This document shows, piece after piece, positions 1 through 7,164 of a stretch of 64,000 nt of DNA. Each line of letters opens with the position of its first letter. Positions within the stretch are counted from its first letter, which is position 1. The notes beneath the pieces are model-generated. The model was not told the DNA's origin and did no database searches. It saw only the letters and a program-made list of their open reading frames with translations. Both the position numbers and the translations under genes were made by a program. The stretch is from Streptomyces griseiscabiei (lineage in GTDB: Bacteria; Actinomycetota; Actinomycetes; Streptomycetales; Streptomycetaceae), in contig NZ_JAGJBZ010000004.1 of NCBI RefSeq assembly GCF_020010925.1, forward strand, positions 620,001 through 684,000, written 5' to 3'.

Positions 1-1
1 C

Positions 2-319
2 ACCTCCGACATGCGGGTCGTCCGCGAGGAGATCTTCGGCCCGGTCGTCGTCGTCCTCCCCTTCGACGACGAGGACGAGGCCGTCGCCCTCGCCGACGAC
101 ACCGACTACGGCCTCATCGACTACGTCTGGTCCGGCGACGTGGCCCGGGCCTTCCGCGTGGCCCGGCGCCTCCGGGCGGGCGGCGTGGGCGTCAACACGG
201 TCGGCCGCAACATGGAGGCCCCGTTCGGCGGCTTCAAACAGAGCGGAGTGGGCCGCGACGTGGGCTCGTACGCGCTGCACGCGTACAGCGAGGTGCAGGC
301 GATCGTGTGGCCGGGGTGA
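2..319 (+). CDS. aldehyde dehydrogenase, C-terminal part (cut by window edge)
   Basis: The reading frame is open from the first bases of the window, so this is the last ~105 residues of a gene that starts upstream. The EEIFGPV motif and the later PFGGFKQSGVGRD segment are characteristic of the C-terminal part of the NAD(P)-dependent aldehyde dehydrogenase superfamily, just before the oligomerisation tail. Family members oxidise aldehydes to carboxylic acids in the cytoplasm. The catalytic cysteine and the cofactor site lie outside the window, so the substrate cannot be judged. The next gene is convergent. Confidence 0.9.
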   Translation, partial: TSDMRVVREEIFGPVVVVLPFDDEDEAVALADDTDYGLIDYVWSGDVARAFRVARRLRAGGVGVNTVGRNMEAPFGGFKQSGVGRDVGSYALHAYSEVQAIVWPG

Positions 320-356
320 GATGGCCCAGGTGGTGGTCCGGGTGAGGTGATACGGG

Positions 357-656
357 CTACAGGTCGAAGACAGCGCGGAGGCCGATCTCCACTGCTTCCA
401 TGACGCGTTCGTCCACCGGCCCGAGGTCTTCGGTGAAGCGGGCCGAGGACAGGGTGCGGAACTCGCCGAGAACGATCGTCCCCGACGAGGGAGAGCCGAC
501 CGGAATGTCCACGAGTGTGGCCTCGCGCACCTTCTGCGGGTAGACCAGGACGCAGGTGGCGGTCTTGTTCTGCGCGTTGAGCGCGTCGGACGAGATCACC
601 AGGACGTGTGCGGGGCCTCCGGCGAAGGACAGCTGATAGACGTGTCCGCGCTTCAC
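357..656 (-). CDS. MazF/PemK-like toxin (type II toxin-antitoxin)
   Basis: A small protein of about 99 residues beginning VKRGHVYQL, the usual MazF/PemK start, and ending in a helical DERVMEAVEIGLRAV segment. MazF-family toxins are sequence-specific endoribonucleases that form dimers and are neutralised by a small antitoxin. I chose the GTG at 656 rather than the ATG at 677 because it gives a GTGA overlap with the stop of the upstream gene and matches the family N-terminus. The ATG would add an unconserved MGTGGGQ. Active-site residues were not verified. The family call is good; activity is unknown. Confidence 0.8.
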   Translation of the reverse strand: MKRGHVYQLSFAGGPAHVLVISSDALNAQNKTATCVLVYPQKVREATLVDIPVGSPSSGTIVLGEFRTLSSARFTEDLGPVDERVMEAVEIGLRAVFDL

Positions 657-895
657 CTGCCCGCCACCCGTGCCCATCGTGCCAGGGTGTCCTCCTCGCT
701 CTCGGCGGGTTCCGCCGAGAGCGTCGTGATCCCGGCCTCGGCCCGCATCCGGGCGGACCTGTCCAGCTCCTCGCTGAGCATCTGCCGGCGCAGTATCCGG
801 GCTGTGTACGCGGAGGCGTTCCCCTTCGCCTTCACGAAGGCGGCCACGTCGTCGGGCAGGCTCATCGTCATGTTGACCGTCATGTCGGGCATCAT
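653..895 (-). CDS. antitoxin paired with the MazF-like toxin
   Basis: An ~80-residue protein immediately upstream of, and overlapping by 4 nt (GTGA), the MazF-like toxin. The N-terminus (MTMSLPDDVAAFVKAKG) looks like a ribbon-helix-helix DNA-binding fold. It is followed by a helical, charged C-terminus (SEELDRSARMRAEAGI) suited to wrapping a toxin. Such antitoxins block the toxin and repress the operon. Several in-frame ATGs (895, 892, 883, 871, 865) make the start uncertain, and no strong ribosome binding site separates them. Gene order antitoxin-toxin and translational coupling support the pair. Confidence 0.72.
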   Translation of the reverse strand: MMPDMTVNMTMSLPDDVAAFVKAKGNASAYTARILRRQMLSEELDRSARMRAEAGITTLSAEPAESEEDTLARWARVAGR

Positions 896-1023
896 ACTCG
901 GACCCGATTCACGCCATGATCGAACCGCCGACCGGACCGTCCGTCGGTGGTTGGTCACTCTCCGCGTTCCCGCCGGGTGCGCTGGTGCGGGCCGTGTCAC
1001 CCGGTGAAGTGGTCCTGCCCCGC

Positions 1024-1554
1024 CTACCGGTCGCGGCCGATCGCCAGGGACCACTGGACGCTCGACGGGCCGGTGACGGAGACCGTGCCCGCGCGGGCCG
1101 CCTCGTCGACGGCGAACACGTTCTGGATGCTGCTCACCTCGCCCTCCAGGCAGTCCATGGGGAAGGAGGCGCCCAGGGGGCGGAGTGCCACGTCGATCGT
1201 GCCCTCGCCCTCGCAGCTCACCACGACGGTGAGTGCCTTGCCCTCGCCCTGTCTCGCCTTGTCGAACTCCAGGTGGGCGCCGTTGCGGGTCCGGTTCTGA
1301 CGCAGGACGACGCGGTCGGTCAGCGGGTCGAGGGCTTGTTCCGCCAACTCCCGTGGGGTGCCGCCCTCCTGCGCCTCCGCTATCGCCTTCGCCTGCGCCG
1401 GGCTCCGCTCGGCCGCGCGGACGGGTTCCCTGTCCGCCCCGGCGTCGCCGCTCGACGAGCAGGCGGCGAGGGAGAGGAGGGCCGCCGCCGACAGCAGGGT
1501 GAGCGCGGCGGCGGTGGGGCGGGACGACCGAGTCGTGCGAGACGCGCGTGACAT
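1024..1554 (-). CDS. putative secreted lipoprotein
   Basis: A 176-residue protein with an Arg-rich N-terminus, a hydrophobic stretch and a lipobox LAAC with the lipidated Cys at residue 32, followed by a Ser/Gly linker. The mature part (about 140 residues) has two further cysteines (SCEGEG and MDCLEG) that could form a disulfide outside the membrane. I do not recognise a family. It is probably anchored to the outer face of the cytoplasmic membrane. It is transcribed toward the toxin-antitoxin pair and is separated from the lyase-like gene behind it by about 125 bp. Confidence 0.75.
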   Translation of the reverse strand: MSRASRTTRSSRPTAAALTLLSAAALLSLAACSSSGDAGADREPVRAAERSPAQAKAIAEAQEGGTPRELAEQALDPLTDRVVLRQNRTRNGAHLEFDKARQGEGKALTVVVSCEGEGTIDVALRPLGASFPMDCLEGEVSSIQNVFAVDEAARAGTVSVTGPSSVQWSLAIGRDR

Positions 1555-1680
1555 GAATGACCCCCGTCAGTAGGCCCGTTGGCGGCGGGCGAGGCCGTGA
1601 TCGTGGCATCGGCGCGAGAACGGCGACAAGGCGGAGCGGCGGGTTCAGAGCAGGATCTGAGGTTGGCGCCCCGGGACGGT

Positions 1681-2640
1681 TCACCCCGTCGAACGCCCCC
1701 CGGTCACGGTCGTCACGCGGGCCAGGGCGCCGATCTCCAGCGCGGTCCACATCGAACCGTCCGGGCCCAGGGCGATGCCGTGGGGCTCGGAGGACGGGGT
1801 GGGGAGGTCGTGTTCGTGGAGGGTGTGGTGGTGGCCGTCGAAGGTGATCAGGCCCACGCGGTTCGCCCCCCACTCGGTGAACCAGCAGCCCCCGTCACCG
1901 TCACCGTCACCGTCGCCACCGGCCGCGGCGGCGATGGCGTGCGGGCGGCATTCCGGGTCGGGGAGGGGGAACTCGTCGATCTTCCCCTCCACCGTGATCC
2001 GCCCGATCCGGCCCGCGCCGATCTCCACGAACCACAGGGCCCCGTCCCCACCGGCGGTGATACCCACGGGCGCGGCACCCGGCGTGGGCAGCGGATGGAC
2101 CGTGATCTCCCCGGCGAGGGAGACGGCGCCGATCGCGTCCGCCTGGTTCATCGTGAACCACAGCCGGCCGTCCGCCCCGGCGGCGATGGCCGAGGGGAAC
2201 GCCCCGGCGAGCGGCAGCGGGAACTCGGTGACCTCCCCCTCGGTCGTGATCCGCCCGATCCGGTCGGCCCCCGCCTCCGTGAACCACAGCGCCCCGTCCG
2301 GCCCGGCGGCGATCCCGAACGGCCCCGCGTCCGGCGTCGGCAGGGCGTAGGACGTGACCTCCCCGGCCGTGGTGATCCGCCCGATCCGATGCCCCCGGAA
2401 CTCCGTGAACCACAGGGCGCCGTCCGGCCCGGCGGTGATGACCGACGGCCCGCCGGTCGTGGATCCGAGGGCGTACGACGTCACCTCACCGTCGGGCGTG
2501 AGCCTGCCGACGCGCCCGGCGTGGACCAGCGTGAACCACAGCGCGCCGTCCGGGCCGGCCGCGATTCCGTAGGGCCCCGCCTCGGCGTCGGAGACGGGGA
2601 ACTCCGTGAGGGACACGAGGGACGTCGAGCGAGAGGGCAT
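1681..2640 (-). CDS. virginiamycin B lyase-like beta-propeller (streptogramin lyase family)
   Basis: A 319-residue protein built of repeated blades, each carrying a GPDGALWFTE...IGRI motif, as in Vgb/SMP-30-type seven-bladed propellers. Vgb linearises type B streptogramins by a metal-dependent elimination. The PHAI and PHGI segments in the C-terminal blades correspond to the catalytic histidine positions described for Vgb, and a Glu (ALEIGALARV) follows. I start at the ATG at 2640, which has GGGGAA eight bases upstream; the frame is open further but poor. A run of GDGDGDGDG in one loop is unusual. Antibiotic inactivation is inferred; many such homologues have unknown substrates. Confidence 0.8.
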   Translation of the reverse strand: MPSRSTSLVSLTEFPVSDAEAGPYGIAAGPDGALWFTLVHAGRVGRLTPDGEVTSYALGSTTGGPSVITAGPDGALWFTEFRGHRIGRITTAGEVTSYALPTPDAGPFGIAAGPDGALWFTEAGADRIGRITTEGEVTEFPLPLAGAFPSAIAAGADGRLWFTMNQADAIGAVSLAGEITVHPLPTPGAAPVGITAGGDGALWFVEIGAGRIGRITVEGKIDEFPLPDPECRPHAIAAAAGGDGDGDGDGGCWFTEWGANRVGLITFDGHHHTLHEHDLPTPSSEPHGIALGPDGSMWTALEIGALARVTTVTGGRSTG

Positions 2641-2653
2641 GGATGCGGTTCCC

Positions 2654-2705
2654 CAGTCGGTGGTCGGCAGTCGGTGGTCGGCAGCCGGTGATCGGTAGGC
2701 AGGTC
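2654..2705. repeat. short direct repeats between divergent genes
   Basis: The leader between the Vgb-like gene and the divergent methyltransferase contains CAGTCGGTGGTCGG directly followed by a second copy, then a degenerate third (CAGCCGGTGATCGG). The unit is about 14 bp. It could be simple slippage or clustered regulator sites. Confidence 0.6.
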
Positions 2706-2792
2706 GTCGACGCACAGGGTTTCAGACCATTCGTGCCGTGTCGCCTGAATTCTGGTGCGGGGACGGGCTGTTGGAGTGGACGCCCCCGCCCC

Positions 2793-2798
2793 TACCGT
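2793..2798 (+). promoter_or_regulatory. candidate leaderless promoter -10 (TACCGT)
   Basis: TACCGT lies seven bases before the ATG at 2806, with TTGGAG at 2771-2776 (16-bp spacer) as a -35. No ribosome binding site is present. A start site 6-8 nt below the -10 would give a leaderless mRNA, a common arrangement in actinobacteria. Confidence 0.5.
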
Positions 2799-2805
2799 GA
2801 ACCGC

Positions 2806-3552
2806 ATGGCTGACGAGATCTTCCGTGACCGGCGGCTGGCCGAGCTGTACGACCCGCTCGACCCCGACCGCGGCGACCTGGACGCCTACCTCGCGCTCGC
2901 GGAGGAGTTCGGCGCGCGGAGCGTGCTGGACATCGGCTGCGGTACGGGCGTGTTCGCGCTGCTGCTGGCGGAGCGCGGGGTGGAGGTCGTCGGGCTCGAC
3001 CCGGCCGGCGCGTCCCTCGATGTCGCGCGGGCCAAGCCGGGCGCGGACCGGGTCCGCTGGATCCACGGCGACGCGACGGCCCTCGCCCCGCTCCCTCCGC
3101 TCCGGACCGACCTCGTCACGATGACGGCCAACGTGGCGCAGGCGATCGTGGACCCGGCGGTCTGGCGGCGGACCCTCACCGCCGCCCACGAGGCCCTGCG
3201 GCCGGGCGGCCACCTGGTCTTCGAGACCCGCGACCCGGCCGCGCGAGCCTGGGAGGCGTGGAACCGCGAGGACTCGTACACGGTCACCACCGGGGTGCCG
3301 GGGTGCGGCACGGTGGAGAGCTGGGTGGAGCTGATCGAGGTCGCCGCCCAACTGGTGACCTTCCGTTGGCACTGCGCCTTCGAGGGCGGAGGCACCGCGC
3401 TCACCTCCGACTCCACCCTCAGATTCCGCGAGCGCGAGGAGATCGAGGCGGATCTTCTCGCGCACGGATACGAGCTGGAGGACGTACGGGACGCCCCTGA
3501 CCGCCCGGGGCGGGAGTTCGTGTTCGTGGCGTGTCGGCCATCGGCGTTCTGA
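2806..3552 (+). CDS. class I SAM-dependent methyltransferase
   Basis: A 248-residue Rossmann-fold methyltransferase. Motif I is VLDIGCGTGVFALLLAERG, followed by the acidic end of strand 2 (VVGLDPAG), a GDATAL motif and EALRPGGHLVFETRDP as the post-I strand. The closest general resemblance is to the UbiE/type 11 methyltransferases. The acceptor is unknown. I chose the ATG at 2806 because a promoter-like -10 lies seven bases upstream and the coding pattern begins there. The frame remains open upstream to 2755. Confidence 0.85.
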   Translation: MADEIFRDRRLAELYDPLDPDRGDLDAYLALAEEFGARSVLDIGCGTGVFALLLAERGVEVVGLDPAGASLDVARAKPGADRVRWIHGDATALAPLPPLRTDLVTMTANVAQAIVDPAVWRRTLTAAHEALRPGGHLVFETRDPAARAWEAWNREDSYTVTTGVPGCGTVESWVELIEVAAQLVTFRWHCAFEGGGTALTSDSTLRFREREEIEADLLAHGYELEDVRDAPDRPGREFVFVACRPSAF

Positions 3553-3588
3553 CCGATTCGGCCCCTTTCGCCGTCTCGGCGGGGCGGG

Positions 3589-3594
3589 CAGAGT
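3589..3594 (+). promoter_or_regulatory. candidate leaderless promoter -10 (CAGAGT)
   Basis: CAGAGT (NANNNT form) ends seven bases before the ATG at 3602, which has no ribosome binding site. The spacing matches the other leaderless-type starts in this window. The -35 is weak. Confidence 0.35.
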
Positions 3595-3601
3595 CATCGC
3601 C

Positions 3602-4414
3602 ATGGAGCGCATGGAGTGCATGGTGAGGGTCGAGGGCGGCGAGGTCTGGGCGGAGGACACGGGCACGGGAGCCGGAGCGGACGGATCTCCCCTCGCGCCT
3701 CCCCTCGTGCTGCTCCACCCGGGCGTCGGGGACTCGCGGGTCTGGGACCGGGTGGTGTCGGGCGGCCTGGAGGCCCGGCACCGGGTGATCCGGTACGACG
3801 CGCGCGGCTTCGGCAAGTCACCGCGGCCGGGTACGTCGTACACGCAGACGAGCGACCTCCGGGCGGTCCTGGACCACTTCGGCGTGGCCCGCGCGGTGGT
3901 CGTCGGGTCGAGCATGGGCGGCTCGACCGCGATCAGTTTCGCCCTGGAGGAGCCCGCGCGGGTGGCGGCGCTCGGGCTGCTCGTACCGGGGGTCAGCGGT
4001 TACCCGGGCCTGGAGTCGGCGGAGTTCACGGAGCGGATCGGGCAACTCGCCAAGGAGGGTGACATGGACGGCCTGGTGGCGCTCGCGCTGGGCGTGTGGG
4101 GCGCGGCGGGCCCGTCCCCCGACACCGAGGCCGAGGCGGCGCTGCGGGCGGCGATCCCCGCCTGGTTCACGACGTACGGCCACGACACCCCGGCACCGCC
4201 CGCCTTCGACCGCCTCGGTGAACTCGGCCTCCCCGCGGCCCTCCTCCTCGGCGAGCAGGACCAGCCGGAGGTCGTCCGCTGCAACGAGGCGATCGCCGCC
4301 CGCCTCCCCGACTGCCACCTCGTCCGGCTCCCGACCGCCGACCACTTCCCGACCCTCCGCGACCCCGACGCCGTACGGGACTTCATCGAGGAGCTGTGCA
4401 AGCGCGCCGGCTGA
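3602..4414 (+). CDS. alpha/beta-fold hydrolase
   Basis: A 270-residue alpha/beta hydrolase. It has the oxyanion-region LLHPGVGDSRVW, the nucleophile elbow GSSMGG with Ser104, and the catalytic His at 248 (TADHFPTL). An acid residue is expected in the LLLGEQDQPE segment. The architecture resembles 3-oxoadipate enol-lactonase or haloperoxidase-type esterases, but substrate specificity cannot be read from the sequence. Other ATGs at 3611 and 3620 are possible starts. It lies 49 bp downstream of the methyltransferase gene and may share its transcript or use its own promoter. Confidence 0.85.
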   Translation: MERMECMVRVEGGEVWAEDTGTGAGADGSPLAPPLVLLHPGVGDSRVWDRVVSGGLEARHRVIRYDARGFGKSPRPGTSYTQTSDLRAVLDHFGVARAVVVGSSMGGSTAISFALEEPARVAALGLLVPGVSGYPGLESAEFTERIGQLAKEGDMDGLVALALGVWGAAGPSPDTEAEAALRAAIPAWFTTYGHDTPAPPAFDRLGELGLPAALLLGEQDQPEVVRCNEAIAARLPDCHLVRLPTADHFPTLRDPDAVRDFIEELCKRAG

Positions 4415-4475
4415 GGCAACCCCTCCCGGGGACGCGGCGGTCCTACCGGACGTCACCGACCGAAGGGCGCAGTCC

Positions 4476-4775
4476 ATGCAACGCGATCCCGCTTCCGCCC
4501 CCGCCCCCGCCCCCGCTTCCGCTCCCGATCCGGACCTCTGTCTGAGCGTTCCGAGAGGCTTCGACGACTCCGACGCCGAGACCCAGGTGCACCCCATGGC
4601 CAGGAAGCTGTTCCCGGCCGTCACGGCCGCGGACGCCTTCCGCAAGGCCCAGGAGTGGGTGGCGGAGCACGATGTCTTCCTGGTCGACGTCTCCTGGGAC
4701 TTCGCGCACGACGAGGACGAGCCCTGCACCCTGAGCGTCTACTTCACGTTCGAGCCGGAGCCCGAGGAGAGCTGA
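4476..4775 (+). CDS. small hypothetical protein
   Basis: A 99-residue protein with a Pro/Ala-rich N-terminus (a dozen alternating A-P) and a better folded, acidic C-terminal ~65 residues (HPMARKLFPAVTAADAFRKA, then DVFLVDVSWDF). I do not recognise the family. The start is the ATG at 4476; no strong ribosome binding site is visible, and the conserved-looking part begins around residue 30, so a downstream start cannot be excluded. It follows the hydrolase gene on the same strand with a 61-bp gap. Confidence 0.55.
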   Translation: MQRDPASAPAPAPASAPDPDLCLSVPRGFDDSDAETQVHPMARKLFPAVTAADAFRKAQEWVAEHDVFLVDVSWDFAHDEDEPCTLSVYFTFEPEPEES

Positions 4776-4793
4776 CCGGGCTCCGGCACGGGC

Positions 4794-5207
4794 TCAGTCC
4801 GCGGCTCGCCCGGACCCGCGCAGGTCCACTCGTACCGTCAGCAGCCGTGAGCCCAGGAGCCGGACCGCCGCGCTGTTCATACGGGGCAGGGTGCGCAGCC
4901 GGGCGACCGGGTCGTCGTCGGGGAGGAGGCGGGCCGTGCCCTCGTGCCAGCGGCCCCGGACGCGGACGCGGACCGACGGGTTCGCCTTGATGTTGCGGAC
5001 GTACTGGGACTTCTCGCCGTACTCCGAGACCAGCCAGAACGTGTCGCCGACCCGGCGTCCGCCGATGGGGGTGCGGCGGGGCAGGCCGGAAGTGCGGCCG
5101 GTGGTCTCCAGGACGGTCTGGAGGGGGAGCCGGCGGAGGACAGGGTTGGCGACATGGCGCTGGAAGGCCGTGACGACGCGCTGTTTGCGATCCGTGTCGT
5201 GGGACAT
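4794..5207 (-). CDS. nitroreductase/deazaflavin-dependent oxidoreductase (Ddn-like split beta-barrel)
   Basis: A 137-residue protein with the family hallmarks LETTGRTSGLPRRTPIGG, GDTFWLVSEYG and the VRNIKANPSVRVRVRGRW strand pair. The deazaflavin-dependent nitroreductase (Ddn) group binds F420 or a related flavin in a split beta-barrel. F420 use would fit the fbiC gene about 6 kb away. I start at the ATG at 5207 (MSHDTDRK); the open frame upstream is Pro/Arg-rich and overlaps the divergent gene's leader. The physiological substrate is unknown (quinones are typical). Confidence 0.85.
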   Translation of the reverse strand: MSHDTDRKQRVVTAFQRHVANPVLRRLPLQTVLETTGRTSGLPRRTPIGGRRVGDTFWLVSEYGEKSQYVRNIKANPSVRVRVRGRWHEGTARLLPDDDPVARLRTLPRMNSAAVRLLGSRLLTVRVDLRGSGRAAD

Positions 5208-5290
5208 CGGCTTGGTTCCCCTCGGGGTGTGGGAGATACGGGAGGTACGGGTTACAGGATCGGGTACGGGGTGAGGGCGGTGGTCGGCCG

Positions 5291-6157
5291 GTGCGGGTCG
5301 TGACATGGAACCTGTGGTGGCGGTTCGGACCGTGGCAGGAGCGGCAGAAGGCGATCCTTGCCGTGCTGCGTGAACTGCGGCCCGACGTGGTCGGGTTGCA
5401 GGAGGTCTGGGAGCGGGACGGCGGGGAGCACGGGGACGCCGGGGAGCACGGCGGGGAGAACCTCGCCGGGTGGCTCGCCGCCGAGCTGGGCATGCACTGG
5501 GCCTGGGGCGAGTACGGCGACACCGGGCGCTGGCGGCGCCGGATCGGTGACCCGTCCGTCGGGGTCGGGACCGCCGTGCTGAGCCGGTGGCCCGTGCTGG
5601 AGCGGGAGGCCGTCGGACTGCCCGCGGCGGACGGCGGCACCACGCGCGGTGCCCTCTACGCCCTTCTCGACGCCCCCGGCGCGCCCGTCCCCTTCTTCAC
5701 GACCCACCTCAGCTCCGAGATGGACGCCTCCGCGCTGCGCTGCCGCCAGGTCACCGAACTGGCCGCGCTCGTCGCCCGCCACCGGGACAGGAGCACCCAC
5801 CCGCCCGTGATCACCGGCGACTTCAACGCCTGGCCCGACTCCGACGAGGTCCGGCTCTTCGGCGGCTACCGGACCGCGCCCGCCGTCCTCGGGCAGGTCT
5901 TCCTCGATGCCTGGGAGTACGCCGAACCGGGCGCGCCCGCCGCCACCTGGGACCCCGCGAACCCGTATGTCGCCGAGTCGTTCGGCCCGCGCGTGCGGAT
6001 CGACTACATCCACGTCGGGCCGCCGGGCCCCGGCGGACTCGGTCATGTACGCGCCGTCCGCAGGGCGGGGGACGCCCCCGTCGGCGGTGTATGGCCCTCC
6101 GACCACATGGCGGTCGTGGCCGACCTCGCGGACGGCGGCGCGGCCGGCACCCGCTGA
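5291..6157 (+). CDS. endonuclease/exonuclease/phosphatase (EEP) family hydrolase
   Basis: A 288-residue protein with the full EEP/DNase I-like set: VVTWNLWW near the N-terminus, LRPDVVGLQEVWE with the metal-binding Glu, TTHLSS, ITGDFNAWPDSDE, RIDYIHVG and WPSDHMAVVADL with the catalytic His. These are Mg2+-dependent phosphodiesterases acting on nucleic acids, phospholipids or sugar phosphates. No signal peptide or DNA-binding domain is present, so the substrate is open. It starts with GTG at 5291, divergent from the Ddn-like gene; a GDAGEHGGEN low-complexity insert sits in an early loop. Confidence 0.88.
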   Translation: MRVVTWNLWWRFGPWQERQKAILAVLRELRPDVVGLQEVWERDGGEHGDAGEHGGENLAGWLAAELGMHWAWGEYGDTGRWRRRIGDPSVGVGTAVLSRWPVLEREAVGLPAADGGTTRGALYALLDAPGAPVPFFTTHLSSEMDASALRCRQVTELAALVARHRDRSTHPPVITGDFNAWPDSDEVRLFGGYRTAPAVLGQVFLDAWEYAEPGAPAATWDPANPYVAESFGPRVRIDYIHVGPPGPGGLGHVRAVRRAGDAPVGGVWPSDHMAVVADLADGGAAGTR

Positions 6158-6203
6158 GGGTCCCGGCCGCGCGCCCCGTCCACGTGCCCTACGGCTTCCT
6201 GTC

Positions 6204-7037
6204 CTACGGCTTCCTGCCCAGCCCTCCGTGCTGCCCGATCGGCTTCGGCGCGCCCGCGTCCGCGTCCGTGGCCTCCGGGCGCCACAGCGGTACGGAGACG
6301 ATGCCGGGGTCGACCAGGTCGAGGCCGTCGAAGTAGCCGGTGATCTGGTCGATGGGGCGGAGGAAGTACGGGACGGCGCCGGTCTCGTTGTAGGCGTCCT
6401 GGGCCCGCTCGTAGTCCGGGTCGGTGCCCCGGGAGCCCTCGTTGATGTTGAGGTAGCTGCCGGACGGGAGACCGGCGAGCAGACGGCGGACGATGTCCCG
6501 CGCCTCCTCGTACTCGGCGACATGCCCGAGGATGCCGCTGAGGATCAGCGCGGTCGGCCGGGACAGGTCCAGCGTCGCCGCCGCGGCCTCCAGGATGCGC
6601 TCCGGGTCGTAGAGGCTGGCGTCGATGTACGCGGTGGCGCCCTCCGGGGCGGAGTAGAGCAGCGCGCGGGCGTGGGCGAGGACCATCGGGTCGTTGTCGA
6701 CGTAGACGATCCGGGCCTCCGGCGCGCTGCGCTGGGCGACCTGGTGGGTGTTGTCGGCCGTGGGCAGCCCGGTGCCGACGTCCAGGAACTGCCGGACGCC
6801 CTCCACCTCCACCAGATGCCGGATGCTGCGCCGCAGATACGCGCGGCTGCTGCGGGCGATGGTGACGATGCCGGGGAAGGCGCCGGCGTACGCGTCGCCG
6901 GCCGCCTCGTCCACGGCGTAGTTGTCCTTGCCGCCCAGCCAGTAGTTCCAGATGCGGGCGGAGGCGGGCACCGAAGTGTCGACCTTCTCCTTCGCCGTCG
7001 GAGCCACCGGGTCGGGCGTGGTCGCGTTGTCGGTCAT
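6204..7037 (-). CDS. SAM-dependent methyltransferase (DUF574 / Methyltransf_19 type)
   Basis: A 277-residue protein of a family greatly expanded in Streptomyces. The typical N-terminal PASARIWNYWLGGKDNYAVDEAAGD is followed by the SAM-binding FLDVGTGLPTADNTHQVAQ and VYVDNDPMVLAHARALL. Targets of this family are unknown. I place the start at the ATG at 7037 because AAGGAGA lies at the right distance; the ATG at 7058 would swallow that site. It is convergent with the EEP-family gene, with 46 bp between the two stops. Confidence 0.9.
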   Translation of the reverse strand: MTDNATTPDPVAPTAKEKVDTSVPASARIWNYWLGGKDNYAVDEAAGDAYAGAFPGIVTIARSSRAYLRRSIRHLVEVEGVRQFLDVGTGLPTADNTHQVAQRSAPEARIVYVDNDPMVLAHARALLYSAPEGATAYIDASLYDPERILEAAAATLDLSRPTALILSGILGHVAEYEEARDIVRRLLAGLPSGSYLNINEGSRGTDPDYERAQDAYNETGAVPYFLRPIDQITGYFDGLDLVDPGIVSVPLWRPEATDADAGAPKPIGQHGGLGRKP

Positions 7038-7164
7038 GGGCGCCGTCTCCTTGGCCATGCAGATGCGTCGTCACACATACAGACGCACGTACTGTGTCGA
7101 GCCAAACCTAAGGCCCAACACAGGTGTTTCGTACGCGGGTTCTCCCCGGACTTCCTGGTGGCTG

